NCBI GenBank assembly: GCA_001599595.1
Contig: BCHH01000007.1
Location: 999,179 to 1,063,178 of the forward strand
Length of the DNA: 64,000 nt
Direction: 5' to 3'
Source of the DNA: Beverwykella pulmonaria
Lineage: Eukaryota > Ascomycota > Dothideomycetes > Pleosporales > Melanommataceae
The notes under the pieces were generated by a model. It did no database searches and was not told the origin of the DNA. It saw only the letters and a list, made by a program, of their open reading frames with translations. Positions 9,905 to 20,668 of this stretch are shown here, one piece after another. A program made the position numbers and the translations under genes. Every line of letters starts with the position of its first letter. Within the stretch, counting starts at the first letter, position 1.

Positions 9905-12326
9905 AATCTCGCTCGAGCGAGCGAGGAGCGACTGAATGCATAGTGGTATAGGTTGAAAACATAATGAAAGCCTGTTCATGAAAGTAGGTGATGCAGCTGG
10001 GAGAGAACGTAGCAGCAAAGAGAACCCCATTGTAAAAGGGCGCATGCAAATAGTTTGCCTTGGTGTGGAACAGAGATCTCAGAATAACAGCAGCTGTGCA
10101 TCTTCTATTTTTATCTGAGCAAGGAGCTATGGGCGGAATAAACAGACTGCAAGTATAGAAAGTCGTTATGGTCGACCCTCTCTGGCTATGACCTTTTGGA
10201 GTTGTGTGTTTTCTGTTGTCACAACATGGAAGAGATATCAGATATGTTGTGGCCTAGAAACCCCATGCTGCGACCGACATGTTCCAGTTAGAGGTAACGT
10301 TATATTAGACTATTGCTGTCTAATTTAGGGATTGGAAACTTTGACGCTATTAATCGTTTTGGAATTTGCGTGTCAGTCTCCCACTACAGCTCCATCACTA
10401 GCCACAGCCACATTATCACCTTGGCGGCTGGGTTAATCAAGCGTCTAGCGTCTTAGTTTTCGTGACAGCCATCGAATAGCTTCGCAATGCTGTCTAATAC
10501 ACGGCTATGTCTGCATTGAACATTCCCATGATAAGATGCCAGCATATCACGTCGCCTACGAATATCGCAGACCAGCTTTTAACACCTCCACCAACCGAAG
10601 CGAGGCCTTTCACGTGGCCCCACCGAGTCTTTATACTATTCGAAGATATCCGAGTATGAAGGCACATTGGTAAACGCCCGCAGACGGAAGTTTAGCGTGT
10701 ATCGGGAACATATAATGAGATACGGAGCTAGCTTGTTCAAGGCGAGGTACTGTCGGGATACGTTTAGGTCAAGATGCCGTGCTTGGGCTCCAAGGTGGAT
10801 AGAGCTGGCCGATAAAGATGGAATTTGGGCAGATATGGTTATGGCGCAATGTATTATCAAATCGTAGTTCAAATGCCTATAGCTAAACGAAATCTTTTAT
10901 CACTCTTGTTGAGGATGCAATGCACAGCTAGCTCGAATTCATTCGAGATGGATCATGTAAGCCCAGGACACTATACGGCCACGTGGATATACCACTGACT
11001 AATCAGTCTTTCATATATATCGGCTGTACATGCCACACACACAATACACATCTTGATACCCTCTCTCCCACACCCTGCTTACAGATCGAGCAGCATTAGG
11101 GGGAAGGATCGGTTCTCGTCAAGCGCTTCTGTGTGTACAAATGCAATAGGTACAATATCATATGTATTCTATCGGAGTTGTGGTCACGTTATATGGACGA
11201 AATAAGATGAGGGACTGAGTTGTTTTAGAAGCTGTGGATATCGACAAGCATATATATCCAGCCATGACTAATCGGGACATGTGACTAAGCGTATAGTACA
11301 CGTAATATCCAAGATCATATGGTGCACGTGATATTCACGTGATATACCGTGATATATTCCTAAAGCGCTAATTTGACATTGAGACGGGACGGGGAAAGGA
11401 AAACTTGAGGACAGATGACAGCTTGTGCGCGGACTTGCACTTCCATAACTCAATATTACCTCTTCACGACCTGGGTTGAAACGGAGGGGTGGTATTCTTG
11501 GGAATGGTCTTTTCTGCTAGTAATTGATGAAAACTTACCTCCCTTGGCTGCTCGATCCGAACAACGCTGTATGCTCAGTAAATGCATAGAACTGAGTTGC
11601 GAATCTGAATAGTGATTCGATTAGTCGCGTTGCTCAAGTGGTTGCGCTACTCGAGTGTGAATGGGGGTGCTGGTAATGCTATTACAGGCGTGACAAGAAG
11701 AAGCTCTGGCAGTAACGGCGAGGGGCATCAACGCTACTCCAGCTGATGAGCCTAACAATGGATAGATCTAGCCCTAAGCCGAGATTCCAGGAAATGACAG
11801 CTCTCGGAATTACCTATAGGAATGCGTAGCTCGACACGGTGGTGAACGACATCTTGAGTTCGAGCTGTGTTTGGAAAATGTATCAGGAATGAAGCACTGG
11901 TGATCGCCGACATGGATGAAATCGCGGGGGGAATCTGTTCCGCTGCTTACCCACCAAGTCGCGGCTGAAAGTTTTGTCGCCCGTTCCGACCAGCAACAAC
12001 ACAGCAACCCACTCCAGGCATCAAACGCGAATTCCACTCATAGGCGCAGCTCCCTCGCCTATATTGGTGGCGCTGTTCACCAAAATTCTCTCATGAATAT
12101 CCCGCCGGAATCAGCCCAGTCAGCTGGGGGCAGCTGTGGATCGGTTCCTCCCATGTGCATGCTCCTGGATATTTCGATGGCTTGGCGGAATCTCCCAGGT
12201 CTGACATATGCGGTTTGCAATGGCAGCGCCTAGGAAGTTAGAGCAATGGCAGGAGCAATCCTGAAACCTTGATTCCACAAAATTACATAATAAACACTAT
12301 ATCCTGGCTTTGCCATCAGCTAGCCT
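9905..12326. other. 2.4-kb gene-free accessory stretch
   Basis: No ORF here shows conserved motifs. Short frames at 10636-10872 (both strands) and 11810-12233 are not convincing. Visible items are a CTCGCTCGAGCGAGCGAGGAG palindrome-like word at 9908-9928, several CACGTG boxes, and a repeated CACGTGATAT at 11324-11360. It lies between two inverted copies of the same LTR, but these appear to be independent insertions. Confidence 0.5.
11324..11360. repeat. Short CACGTGATAT direct repeats
   Basis: Three tandem-like copies read CACGTGATAT, CACGTGATAT and CCGTGATAT. Two contain the CACGTG E-box palindrome. There is no adjacent gene for them to regulate. Confidence 0.5.
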
Positions 12327-12363
12327 ATATAGTTTCCGCCACCATATGGTTTCTGCCACCCCT

Positions 12364-14173
12364 CAGAATTCTCGCGATTATTACCCACACCACCTTCTAA
12401 CAATAGATCCTAGAGAGCTTGCTATACAATTAGCTATCCACGATTACAATGTGCATATTTATACGAGTCAGAGCGCTGCCGCTAAGGCGTACGGCATCCC
12501 TCGTTCTACACTACGCGATTGATTGGATGGCGCGACAAATAGCACCACCAGCCATCAATACCAGCAGCGGCTCAAGCCCTAAACAAGAGGAACTCCTAGT
12601 TGAATGGATACTTGAAGAAGACGCTCGAGCCTGCCCTCCCTCACACGCCAGAGCTTGAGAAATGGCCAATCAAATCTTACGCATGAACGGCGACAAAAGT
12701 CCTATTGGCCAGCTCTGGCTCTCACACTTCATCTAACAGAATCTGCGTGTTGCATTAGTAATTGGCAGGAAAATAGAGGCTTAGAGAGCTAAGGCAGCTA
12801 CACCTGAGTGTAATGATTCAAACAATCGTTCCATCACGTGACCGACCTGCACCCTACCCAACTCCGATACAGGTCCTGTTCCGATCCGAACCTGTAATAC
12901 CTCGGTGACCAACCTGTTCCCTACCCAACTCCGGTACAGGTCCTGTTCCGATCCGAACCTGTACTACCTCGGCTTAGCTATCTCTCATCCCTCGTACTGT
13001 ATATAAGCCAGTCCTCTCGTTAGTTAGATCAGGTAGCTTTTCAATATCCTTTCGTACCCGGCCTATAGGTTTCAATTCCATCTTGGGTATTCGTTATCAC
13101 TCGTGCACTCCCATATGCCTTCGGTAGTGATTCGCACCCGAATCCGATAGTTCTGATATCCTGCGCTGTTACACTGAGCAGGTGCGCGCGTTCCTAAAGC
13201 TCTTTAAGCGTACTTAACAGAGGCTTAATATACCTATAGAAAATGTATACAATATAGATGAGACAGGATGCACCCTAGGAGTATGTACAAACTCTAGAGT
13301 CCTTGCTAGTTTATTAAAAAAGAAGACTTATATTGAGTCTCTAGAGGATCGCGAGTGAGTGTCAGTAATTAAGTGTATATTAGCAACTGGCAAAAGGCTA
13401 CACTGCCTTATTATCTTTAAAGGCCAGTCTCTACAGACCACGTGGTTCTTCCCTAAATTAGTACCTGATCTCTACTATACAACCTCTAAGAAGGGCTAGA
13501 CATTAAATGCTATTAGTACTAAGTGGCTGCGGCATATATTCCTTCTAGAAACTGCTTGGCCAAGAACTTAGCATATACTTCTTATCCTGGACAACTACGG
13601 CAGCTATGTTGACATAGAGTTCCAATGGCTCTGCAAACAGAATTAAATTAAGCTTCTCTACCTGCCTTTCCACCCGTTGCACATCCTACAGCCTCTAGAT
13701 CTAGCTCCTTTCTTAATTATTAAGTTAGCCTATTAAAACTAGATTCAAGATCTAGCATTATGTCACGCGTATATATGCTATTTTATGCACAGTTCACCTA
13801 TCAGGTTCACTGCACCTTTTTGGTAGTTCATGGCCGAGTGGTATAGAGCTTGATCGTGACACTAGTCCTGCAAAAAGCAGGCAAGGCTCTCTTAGCTGCA
13901 AGCACGAGGGCAGCTGCCCTAGAGGAGAAGAATTGAAGGTTGGAACATTAACTAGAGGCTATTAGCTCTACTAGGCCTCAGAAACGTATTCAAATTGACC
14001 CAAACGAGCGATTTGTCAATGTCGAGAATATCATGGGTGCTATTTAGCAGGCAGCTGCTGAACAAGCTAAACGTAGCAAAACTACTGATGCAGAGGCTGC
14101 AGAAAAGGCTGCGATGGCTGCTGCTGCTGCAACTCTTGAATCTATGTGTAATCAATGGCAATTACCTATGTAA
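12364..14173 (+). pseudogene. Fot/pogo transposase pseudogene, interrupted by a solo LTR
   Basis: The HTH part (SQSAAAKAYGIPRSTLRD) precedes TGA at 12520-12522. A +1 shift near 12580 brings in EELLVEWILEEDARACPPSH. Further in-frame TGA/TAA/TAG codons follow at Arg or Gln positions. The LTR interrupts the frame at ACACCTGAG. After the LTR and one 5-bp duplicate the frame resumes with QVRAFLKLFKRT, the first catalytic Asp (NIDETG), the second (LILDNYGSYVD) and the third-Asp region (HILQPLDLAPF). The tail ends QWQLPM at TAA 14171-14173. The family acts by cut-and-paste at TA sites; this copy is dead. The true start codon is unclear because the first ATG lies within the TIR. Confidence 0.85.
12809..13173 (+). 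mobile_element. Solo LTR with perfect 5-bp target site duplication (CTGAG)
   Basis: Begins TGTAATGATTC and ends GCTGTTACA, flanked by CTGAG at 12804-12808 and 13174-13178. It contains a duplicated ~60-bp block (CTACCCAACTCCG.TACAGG...), a CATCACGTGACC core and TATATAAGCC at about 13000-13010. A single LTR with an intact duplication means intra-element LTR-LTR recombination removed the internal region after insertion. Element superfamily (Copia or Gypsy) cannot be told from the LTR alone. Confidence 0.92.
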
Positions 14174-14271
14174 ATTACGAGGTTGTGGAGAATAATTGTC
14201 AGATGGCGGATTTTGGTGGGGCTGGCGGAAACCATACGGTGGCGGAAACTATATGGTGGCGGAAACTATAT

Positions 14272-14600
14272 ATGCTAGCTTAGCATTCATCTGTCAGCTG
14301 GCTTAACCGACAGCGCTAGCACTCCCAAAATCATCATCGTCTGGTTAATAATTCTTTGGAGCAGCTCTATACGGCAAAAGTTAAGAGTTAGGGTTGCACG
14401 AATGGAGGGGTGCACAAAATAGTGCGGCTGGCTAACTCATGAAGTGCCATAAGTCTCTAGTCACATGTAAACAATTCGAGTGGCTAGAAAGAGAAATTGA
14501 ACTGCGTCGTTACCATCTTGACAACATCAGCTCATAATGGATCATTTCATGTTGATGCAATACTTCTTCAGCTGAGTTCTTTAGTGTGTCTCTGTTAGAC
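14272..14600. other. Intergenic, upstream of the beta-propeller gene
   Basis: About 330 bp between the DNA transposon end and the promoter of the propeller gene. No gene or repeat recognised. Confidence 0.5.
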
Positions 14601-14608
14601 TATATAAG
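14601..14608 (+). promoter_or_regulatory. TATA-like box of the beta-propeller gene
   Basis: TATATAAG lies 168 bp 5' of the chosen ATG (14776), a plausible core promoter element for a fungal gene with a leader of about 100 nt or more. Confidence 0.4.
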
Positions 14609-14775
14609 TCTCCATATTCAAAGTTCCTAAGATGCATTGCAACCAAAACTTCAAGCATCTGACTTGCAAATACTTGTCCCTACTCAGGTGCAACATACAA
14701 CTGTGATTGATCCCCCATCAATCATTCTACACTCATTCTACCTTAACCATAAGATTCCTATCGACCAAACCCACC

Positions 14776-15843
14776 ATGCATATCCCAACAGCACGCGCAA
14801 TTTCCCTCCTCCATCATGTCGCCCTTTCTTCTGTCTCTTGGTCTCGTGGCCGGCTGGACACTTTCGGGATAGGAGCAGATAGCCAAATGTATCATAAAGC
14901 GTGGGCCTCCGGATGGATACCTTCTCAGACCGGTTGGGAAGGGATTGGAGGAGCGTTTACTAGCGTTCCGTCTGCTGTGTCCTGGGGGGCTAATAGGCTC
15001 GACATTTTTGGCCTCGGCACCGACAAACAAATGTATCACAAATCCTGGAAAGGCAAATGGCTCCCTTCACAGTCTACGTGGGAGGGAATCGGTGGTGTGT
15101 TCGCCACCCCACCAGAGGCCGTCTCCTGGGGCCCGAACCGACTGGATATTTTTGGCCTCGGAACCGATAACCAAATGTACCATAAAGCCTGGAATGGCGC
15201 GTGGTATCCCTCAAAAACCTCCTGGGAGCCCCTTGGTGGCAAATTCAATGGGCCCCCGGCAGCTGTCTCCTGGGCTCCAAACCGTCTAGATATTTTCGTG
15301 GTCGGCTTGGATAGCCAAATGTACCACAAAGCCTGGGATGGAGGCGCCTGGTATCCCTCTGCAACTGGCTGGGAGAAGCTTGGTGGCATCTTCTCCAGCC
15401 CACCCGTAGCCGTGTCGTGGGGACCAAACCGGCTCGATATCTTTGGTCTCGGCGCAGATAAGCGAATGTACCACAAAGCTTGGGACGGAAACTCTTGGTA
15501 CCCATCAGCTACTGGCTGGGAGCCACTTGGCGGAATCTTCACTAGCCAGCCAGCTGTAGCATCGTGGGCCCCTAATCGTCTTGATATTTTTGGAATTGGA
15601 ACCGACAATCAGATGCACCATAAGGTGTGGAATGGCAATTCCTGGCTTCCCTCGACATCGACTTGGGAGGCGATTGGTGGTGTGTTCAATAGTGCTCCTG
15701 AAGTTGTCTCTTGGGGTAGCGGAAGACTCGACATCTTCGGCCTTGGTGCAGACAAACAGACGTATCATAAGGCGTTCGAACATGGCTGGATTCCTTCAAA
15801 GACTGAATGGGAAGCGGTCGGCGGGGTATTTAAATCATTTTAG
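14776..15843 (+). CDS. Intronless seven-bladed beta-propeller protein (PLL/DUF346-like lectin)
   Basis: A single open frame of 355 aa with an ATG at 14776 in good context (CACCATGC). After ~18 residues it consists of seven ~47-residue repeats. Each begins with SWGxNRLDIFGLGxD, then QMYHKAWNG, WYPSxTGWExLGG and F. Seven complete repeats would close one propeller, as in the fucose-binding PLL lectin of Photorhabdus (family knowledge). The Trp/Tyr/His-rich loops suit sugar binding between blades, but ligand and role are inferred. There is no clear signal peptide in this frame; a hydrophobic stretch (MSPFLLSLGLVAG) exists in another frame over the same bases. Lack of introns and the bacterial-type family make horizontal origin possible. 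Long antisense ORFs here are shadows of the repeats. Confidence 0.85.
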   Translation: MHIPTARAISLLHHVALSSVSWSRGRLDTFGIGADSQMYHKAWASGWIPSQTGWEGIGGAFTSVPSAVSWGANRLDIFGLGTDKQMYHKSWKGKWLPSQSTWEGIGGVFATPPEAVSWGPNRLDIFGLGTDNQMYHKAWNGAWYPSKTSWEPLGGKFNGPPAAVSWAPNRLDIFVVGLDSQMYHKAWDGGAWYPSATGWEKLGGIFSSPPVAVSWGPNRLDIFGLGADKRMYHKAWDGNSWYPSATGWEPLGGIFTSQPAVASWAPNRLDIFGIGTDNQMHHKVWNGNSWLPSTSTWEAIGGVFNSAPEVVSWGSGRLDIFGLGADKQTYHKAFEHGWIPSKTEWEAVGGVFKSF

Positions 15844-16671
15844 TCTCTACAAAATCGGGAAGTAAGGAATATCGCACCACTACCTGTTTACCCCCTGAAA
15901 AATTCATTTTCTTAATAGTTATGTATAACATTCTTCTTTCCGCGTTTCCTAATACCGTACATAAATGAGAGCGTACTATAAAAATGTGTAGCGCTGTTAA
16001 ATTGTGATCTTCTCTACTTTGAAGTGATGCTTGTGTCCGTGTTTCCTTATTGTAGAGGAGCGAGTGAGCGGAATCGGGAGTGTGCGCTTGTGCGATATCG
16101 AACGACATGACGACGTGCTGCATCTTTCAAACACCACCACCCACATTCAATATCTTTAGTCAATGTTGCCTCTGAATGGGCGCACAGGAGCTGATAACGC
16201 ACATCTCACTGCCTGCATCAAGGACTTTCGCAAGCTTCGATGCACTTCACCTTCCTTGCGACTGTGACGTCGTACGTAGTAGACCGCTTCTCATCTCACT
16301 CATTTCGATTCGTTCTTGTCGTGATGTGACGAAGTAGATAGAGAGAATGATAATTGTTGTTGTATTGATTCTACGGAGGAGCTACCGAAGAAATATCTAG
16401 AGTTGTACCAGGCACGGCAGGAGCCTGCCAAGGCAGTCATAACAAACATGGAAGTGAGTCATATGAACAAACATCGAGGTGACTCATCATGTGACACACG
16501 GGCCGACAGTTCCCTAATCCGGTAGAGTTTTCTCAGCCTTAACATGTCACCTGGGTGTTCAGCGCCTGTGCGTATTTTTGGCTTGGCGCTTACATAGCGG
16601 TTGCTTAGTTAACGACCAACGCGACTTCCCCAAACGTCTTTCACTATTCAAAAAATCCATCAACATAGCTA
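15844..16671. other. Intergenic, no gene seen
   Basis: About 830 bp between the propeller gene and the next gene. It contains ordinary sequence with no supported ORF, RNA gene or repeat. Confidence 0.5.
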
Positions 16672-18082
16672 ATGTCGCCTCCTATACCACTCTCGCCCTC
16701 TGCATCGCCCCCGAAGGGCGACTGCCAAAGCCTGCGAAAAGTTACGCCGCCCTCAGGTTTTACGGGTCCGATAACACCACCCGCAACTGACGAGAAGAAC
16801 TTCCCACAGGCCAGACGCGTCCTCGAATACTTTCGCGACATTTATGCTGGCAATCGAAAGCTTGTTGGAGAGCAGACGTGGATAACCTTCGCTCTTGGAG
16901 AGGGCGAGTACGACGAGGTCATTCGACAACTTGAGCGCGACGCAGATCTTAACGGCTTTGTTCAGGACAAAGTGCGGTATGATTACAACGTGAACACGCG
17001 GGAGCTAGTGATAAGGATGATTGGGTTTGTGCACGAGACATTTCGTGGGGGCATCAAGAAGAAGATAGAGGAATGGATTGATGAGATTACCGCAAACGGA
17101 GAAAACGAGGTGGTAAAGACTTTCGCGAAGATGATACGAAGAGGAACTGGCGAGCCTACGTTCAAATTTACAGCTGAAAAAGAGGGTTCCTCGCTTACAC
17201 CAGACATCACGTTCCGCCACAAGCGCGATATCATGCCCGGCGTTATTATTGAAATTGCGTACTCCCAGCCAAACAAGAAATTGCGCAAGCTCGCCTGGTC
17301 TTATCTCATGAGCTTACCTGGAAATGTGCAGGTGGTAGTTGGCATTGACATTAAAAACGCGAAGTCCCACAGGGCGGTCTTTTCAGTTTGGCGGACAAGG
17401 ATTGAGAATAATACAGAGTTTGTTATGTATGCTGAAACTGAGAATCAGGTACGGCAAGGTGTGGAGCTCTTTTACTGCGGGATAGCTGACAGTCTCACAG
17501 GAATTCCGCGACGTCGACGGGAATTCAACTAACCTCCCACCCCTGCATCTTTCACTTCGGGACTTCGCCAGCAAACCAAATGCGGATGACATGCTGGGGA
17601 CGGATGGTTATGAGGATATCGAATTCTCAATCTCAATGGAGCAGCTCTGCGACATGGTTGCCGAGGCGGAGAAAGACAAGCAGGATCAGGATGACGCCAT
17701 GGCCGGGGAGACACAGCTTTTCCTAGTTACCAAATACAAGAAGTGGAAAAAGCGGGAGTTGACAGAATCGCCTCCTCCAGAGATATCCGAGGCTGATGAG
17801 GAAGAATGGCAGAAGCAGGAGGAGAGGGTAAGCAAGCGGCAGAATCGTGGTGATCCATCATATTTGGGTTCGAATGCCCAAACCCGGAGCAACACTACTC
17901 GTCGAACATCGAGCCGCCTAGCTCGGGCTTCGCTATCGGGTGCCCAAACCCGGAGCAACATTACTCGTCGAACATCAAGTCGCCTAGCTCAGGCTTCGCT
18001 ATCGGGTGCCCAAACCCGGAGCAACACTGTTGTTCGTCGAAGATCGAGCCGCCTAGCTCAGGCTTCACCACCAGGTACCTAA
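16672..18082 (+). CDS. Possible PD-(D/E)XK nuclease-like protein with C-terminal tandem repeats
   Basis: Two exons, 16672-17448 and 17501-18082 (52-nt intron GTACGG...CACAG with GCTGAC branch), giving 452 aa. Residues ~175-240 show a PD-(D/E)XK-like pattern: TPDITFRH (Asp178), a strand with PGVIIEIAYSQ (Glu194), a helix with LAWSYLM, then VQVVVGIDI and a strand ending FSVWR. The usual Lys of ExK is replaced, so catalysis is uncertain. Exon 2 encodes an acidic region, then three 22-23-residue basic repeats (AQTRSNTTRRTSSRLAxAS), possibly DNA-binding or nuclear-targeting. The DNA repeat array runs on past the TAA stop. The family assignment is inference from pattern; the gene model is well supported by phase. 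Confidence 0.65.
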
Positions 18083-18275
18083 ATTCGGAGTAATAGTATT
18101 ATTCCTCGAAGATCGAGCCGCCTAGCTCAGGCTTCAACACCGGGTGCCTAAATTCGGAGCAACAGTATTATTCCTCGAACCGCCTAGCTCAGGCTTTACC
18201 ACCGGGTGCCTAAACTCGGAGCAACAGTATTATGCCTCGAAGATCGAACCGCCTAGGTCAGGCTTCGCCATCATT
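17872..18275 (+). repeat. Coding minisatellite, six ~62-69-bp units
   Basis: Units begin near 17872, 17938, 18004, 18073, 18142 and 18204 with GGTGCCCAAACCCGGAGCAAC and end CGCCTAGCTCAGGCTTC. The first three are translated. In unit 4 the conserved CAA codon is TAA, which ends the protein; units 5 and 6 carry the same CCCAA to CCTAA change. Unit 5 lacks several bases. Confidence 0.9.
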
Positions 18276-20668
18276 GGAGTCGTGAGCTTGCAGGTTGACG
18301 ACCGCTGATTGTACCTTGTTAAGACAGTAGGAATTATGGGGTTTCTTCAGAACTCCTAACAACAAGAGGAAAACCAGATTGCACTAGTATAAATTTTATA
18401 GTTGTAACGCAAACCTAACATGTTACAATAACCCTTTTGGAAGCTGTTTCAATCAATTGTTACTCTACATTCCACAAAGAAGAACCTCTCTTCAGCTCAA
18501 AAGACATCTAAGATCCAAGAAGTGTTCGGCCCTGTGAATTGTGAGCTTGCTAATGCGAAGGTTCACCCTCAAACTTTAGCTGCGTACTATTGGGCCGACT
18601 GTTTAGATATCACAACGTGCTCAACTACAGCATCGCGCTTGGAAACTGTTTGATGGGGTTGTCTGGGGCGAGAAACGGATGCAGCCCCGGGCGTGCTATC
18701 CTACACAGGGCTTCAACGTCAATATATCATTAGCTTACTCTCACTCATTGTAGTATCATTAATGAAGTAGCAAGACAGCCGTTTCATTGTCGATATTGCA
18801 TTGCTCTCCCCGAACCATAGCTTGGGCGGGACTCGGCCCGAACGAGACGCACGACGTCTCAGGAGACGAATCCTTATCCTTTTCTACACATGTATTTCTT
18901 TTTGTTTGTTACTCCTTGTATCGGCGGTGTACAAGTTTACTAGGTTCATCCAATTTTTTACTTTGTAGCCCAAACTGTCACGTGTTGCCCGTGTCCTACC
19001 ATATGTCCTATTCTGGGTATATATAGTCATCGTGCGAACAGTTAGCTCCTCACGGCTTTCATACTCCTTATACGCATATTTATCCATCAGACGATTGACT
19101 AATTCCACTCATCGTGACACAAACACAACACCTTCACCAAACTCTACACCTTTCTTTATTTTCTAAATTAAGTCGTCAAAGCTCGTGCCATCTTTGTAAC
19201 ATCATATTCTGAAATTAAGCGTTGAGTCCGGACAGCTCTAGCAATGCCCTAGAAGCTTCAAAATTGTTTATACTAGCTCACAGACATTGGTAACACAGTA
19301 TTTGCAACTCACTCTACTCATGATTTTGGCGTCAGAAAGTATCAACAGTGCCGACGTAAAAGAAAAAATTGAACACAGACTGCTATTTCTGTGACATACC
19401 ATCAGCTCATATCTGCGGATACCTGCCACTGAGGTCCTCTCCATTCGCTTATCCTTGCAACTGATGAATACGAGCCTCATGCAGCTGAGCATGTACAAAT
19501 CAGCCTTGCTGCCACATCACTTCCCCAAAGAATATGACGCAAAGTACTGGAGAGAGGAGGGTAACAATCTTATCCCTTTAAAATTTCAAACATGAGGCGC
19601 CTATAGAAGCAAAGATACAGTGTTTTCTATTCAGTTTTCTATCCAATTTATTGAACAGCTTCTCATTCGATGACGAAGTCTCAGCCTTGCTCGCGCCGGT
19701 ACCAACCTATATAGTCTTCCACATCAGTACACCCATTTTTCGTAACCGCCCAACCTCATCCGTGGCTGCGCTATGGTTGTTCTACAGTACCAATGAGCGG
19801 GATTCGTAGTTGTTTATTCGGGTTCAGCTGTGATGTGAGGCTCAACAGACTGTCAGCACAAGTAGGCTCCATTTCCCCTTACTTGTTATGTTCATGTTTA
19901 AGACTCTTTTTGTGGTTCTATCATTTAGCCTTGTAAACATTTCTATCAGAAGTTTTCATTTGGATGTATGGCTACTACGGTGCGAGATTCAAGTTTTATT
20001 CCCTCTGTAACGTTAACGAACCAAGGTGTGTATGAATTAGATCGGATTTCTACAGTGCGTTCACAGCAGGATGTTGGTGCGGTGCAGGCTTCTGAGGGGC
20101 TAGTACACAGAATAAGACAAACTCGACTAGATGAAGAATGCGTTGCAGAGGGAGAGCATCCTGCGGTGAACAGAAGCGAAAATGCTCCATCGCTTAGTCA
20201 GTTGCTTATTTTCCGGTTCTGCAAACACCTAAGCACCTTCTCCTACACTACAAACACTACCTAGAACACTAGCAGGGAACGCAGCTGGCCCGCTCATGTT
20301 ACCCCCTTGTAGTCTAGCGTTTACTTTCCCTCCCTGCGCTGGAGGATGGCATGTGATGGTATTATATAAGCACGCGCCACCTCAGCTCTGGGGCTCTAAT
20401 CGCCCAGCGAAATTTTGGTGCGCAGACGGCCACGCAATAATTACAGCGCGTTGGCAGTGCATACTACAACACCAATATACGTGATTTGACATGCGCAATT
20501 AAATTACCTATGTCAAATACTCCCTACAACAGTTACTTTGAGTTCTCTAGCCCTCCTCTGGCACCCCCTAATAACCCACCTAAATCTGCAGCAAATCTAT
20601 CTCCTGAACGCTGGGATCAAAACTCGCAATCTGTGACTCTACAAAGCCCATATTCCACAGCAACACAT
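18276..20668. other. 2.4-kb gene-poor stretch
   Basis: No gene with recognisable motifs. A 98-codon frame at 19968-20264 opens with ATG (MATTVRDSSFIPSVTLTNQG) but has no known domain and I cannot tell whether it is expressed. The frames at 18787-19108 and 19268-19498 look random. Confidence 0.45.

Larger units (their letters stand above)
12327..14271 (+). mobile_element. Decayed Fot/pogo-type DNA transposon with terminal inverted repeats
   Basis: Left TIR 12327-12360 and right TIR 14238-14271 are inverted copies (ATATAGTTTCCGCCACCATA...; 31-32 of 34 positions match), and TA dinucleotides flank both ends as in the Tc1/mariner/pogo superfamily. The right end carries a further GGCGGAAACCATACGGT unit, so the TIR motif GTTTCCGCCACC is iterated. 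Inside is a transposase pseudogene with an HTH region and DDD-type catalytic core. A 365-bp solo LTR plus its target duplication sits inside; without it the element is about 1.57 kb, short for an intact Fot1, so some sequence has probably been lost. Confidence 0.85.

Noticed and set aside
11625..11695. tRNA-like segment (TTGCTCAAGTGGTTGCGCTACTCGAG)
   Set aside because: Only an A-box-like part matches; no B box, no acceptor stem pairing. Possibly a decayed SINE end but unsupported.
9904..12809. Region between two inverted LTR copies as one large inverted-repeat element
   Set aside because: The right LTR has its own perfect CTGAG duplication inside the DNA transposon, so it is an independent insertion; the left copy is truncated.
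15036..15608. 190-codon minus-strand ORF and other antisense ORFs over the propeller gene
   Set aside because: Repeated blades keep antisense frames open; no domain and the sense frame is clearly coding.
17872..18275. CRISPR-like direct repeats
   Set aside because: The units are tandem without unique spacers and are coding; this is a eukaryotic minisatellite.
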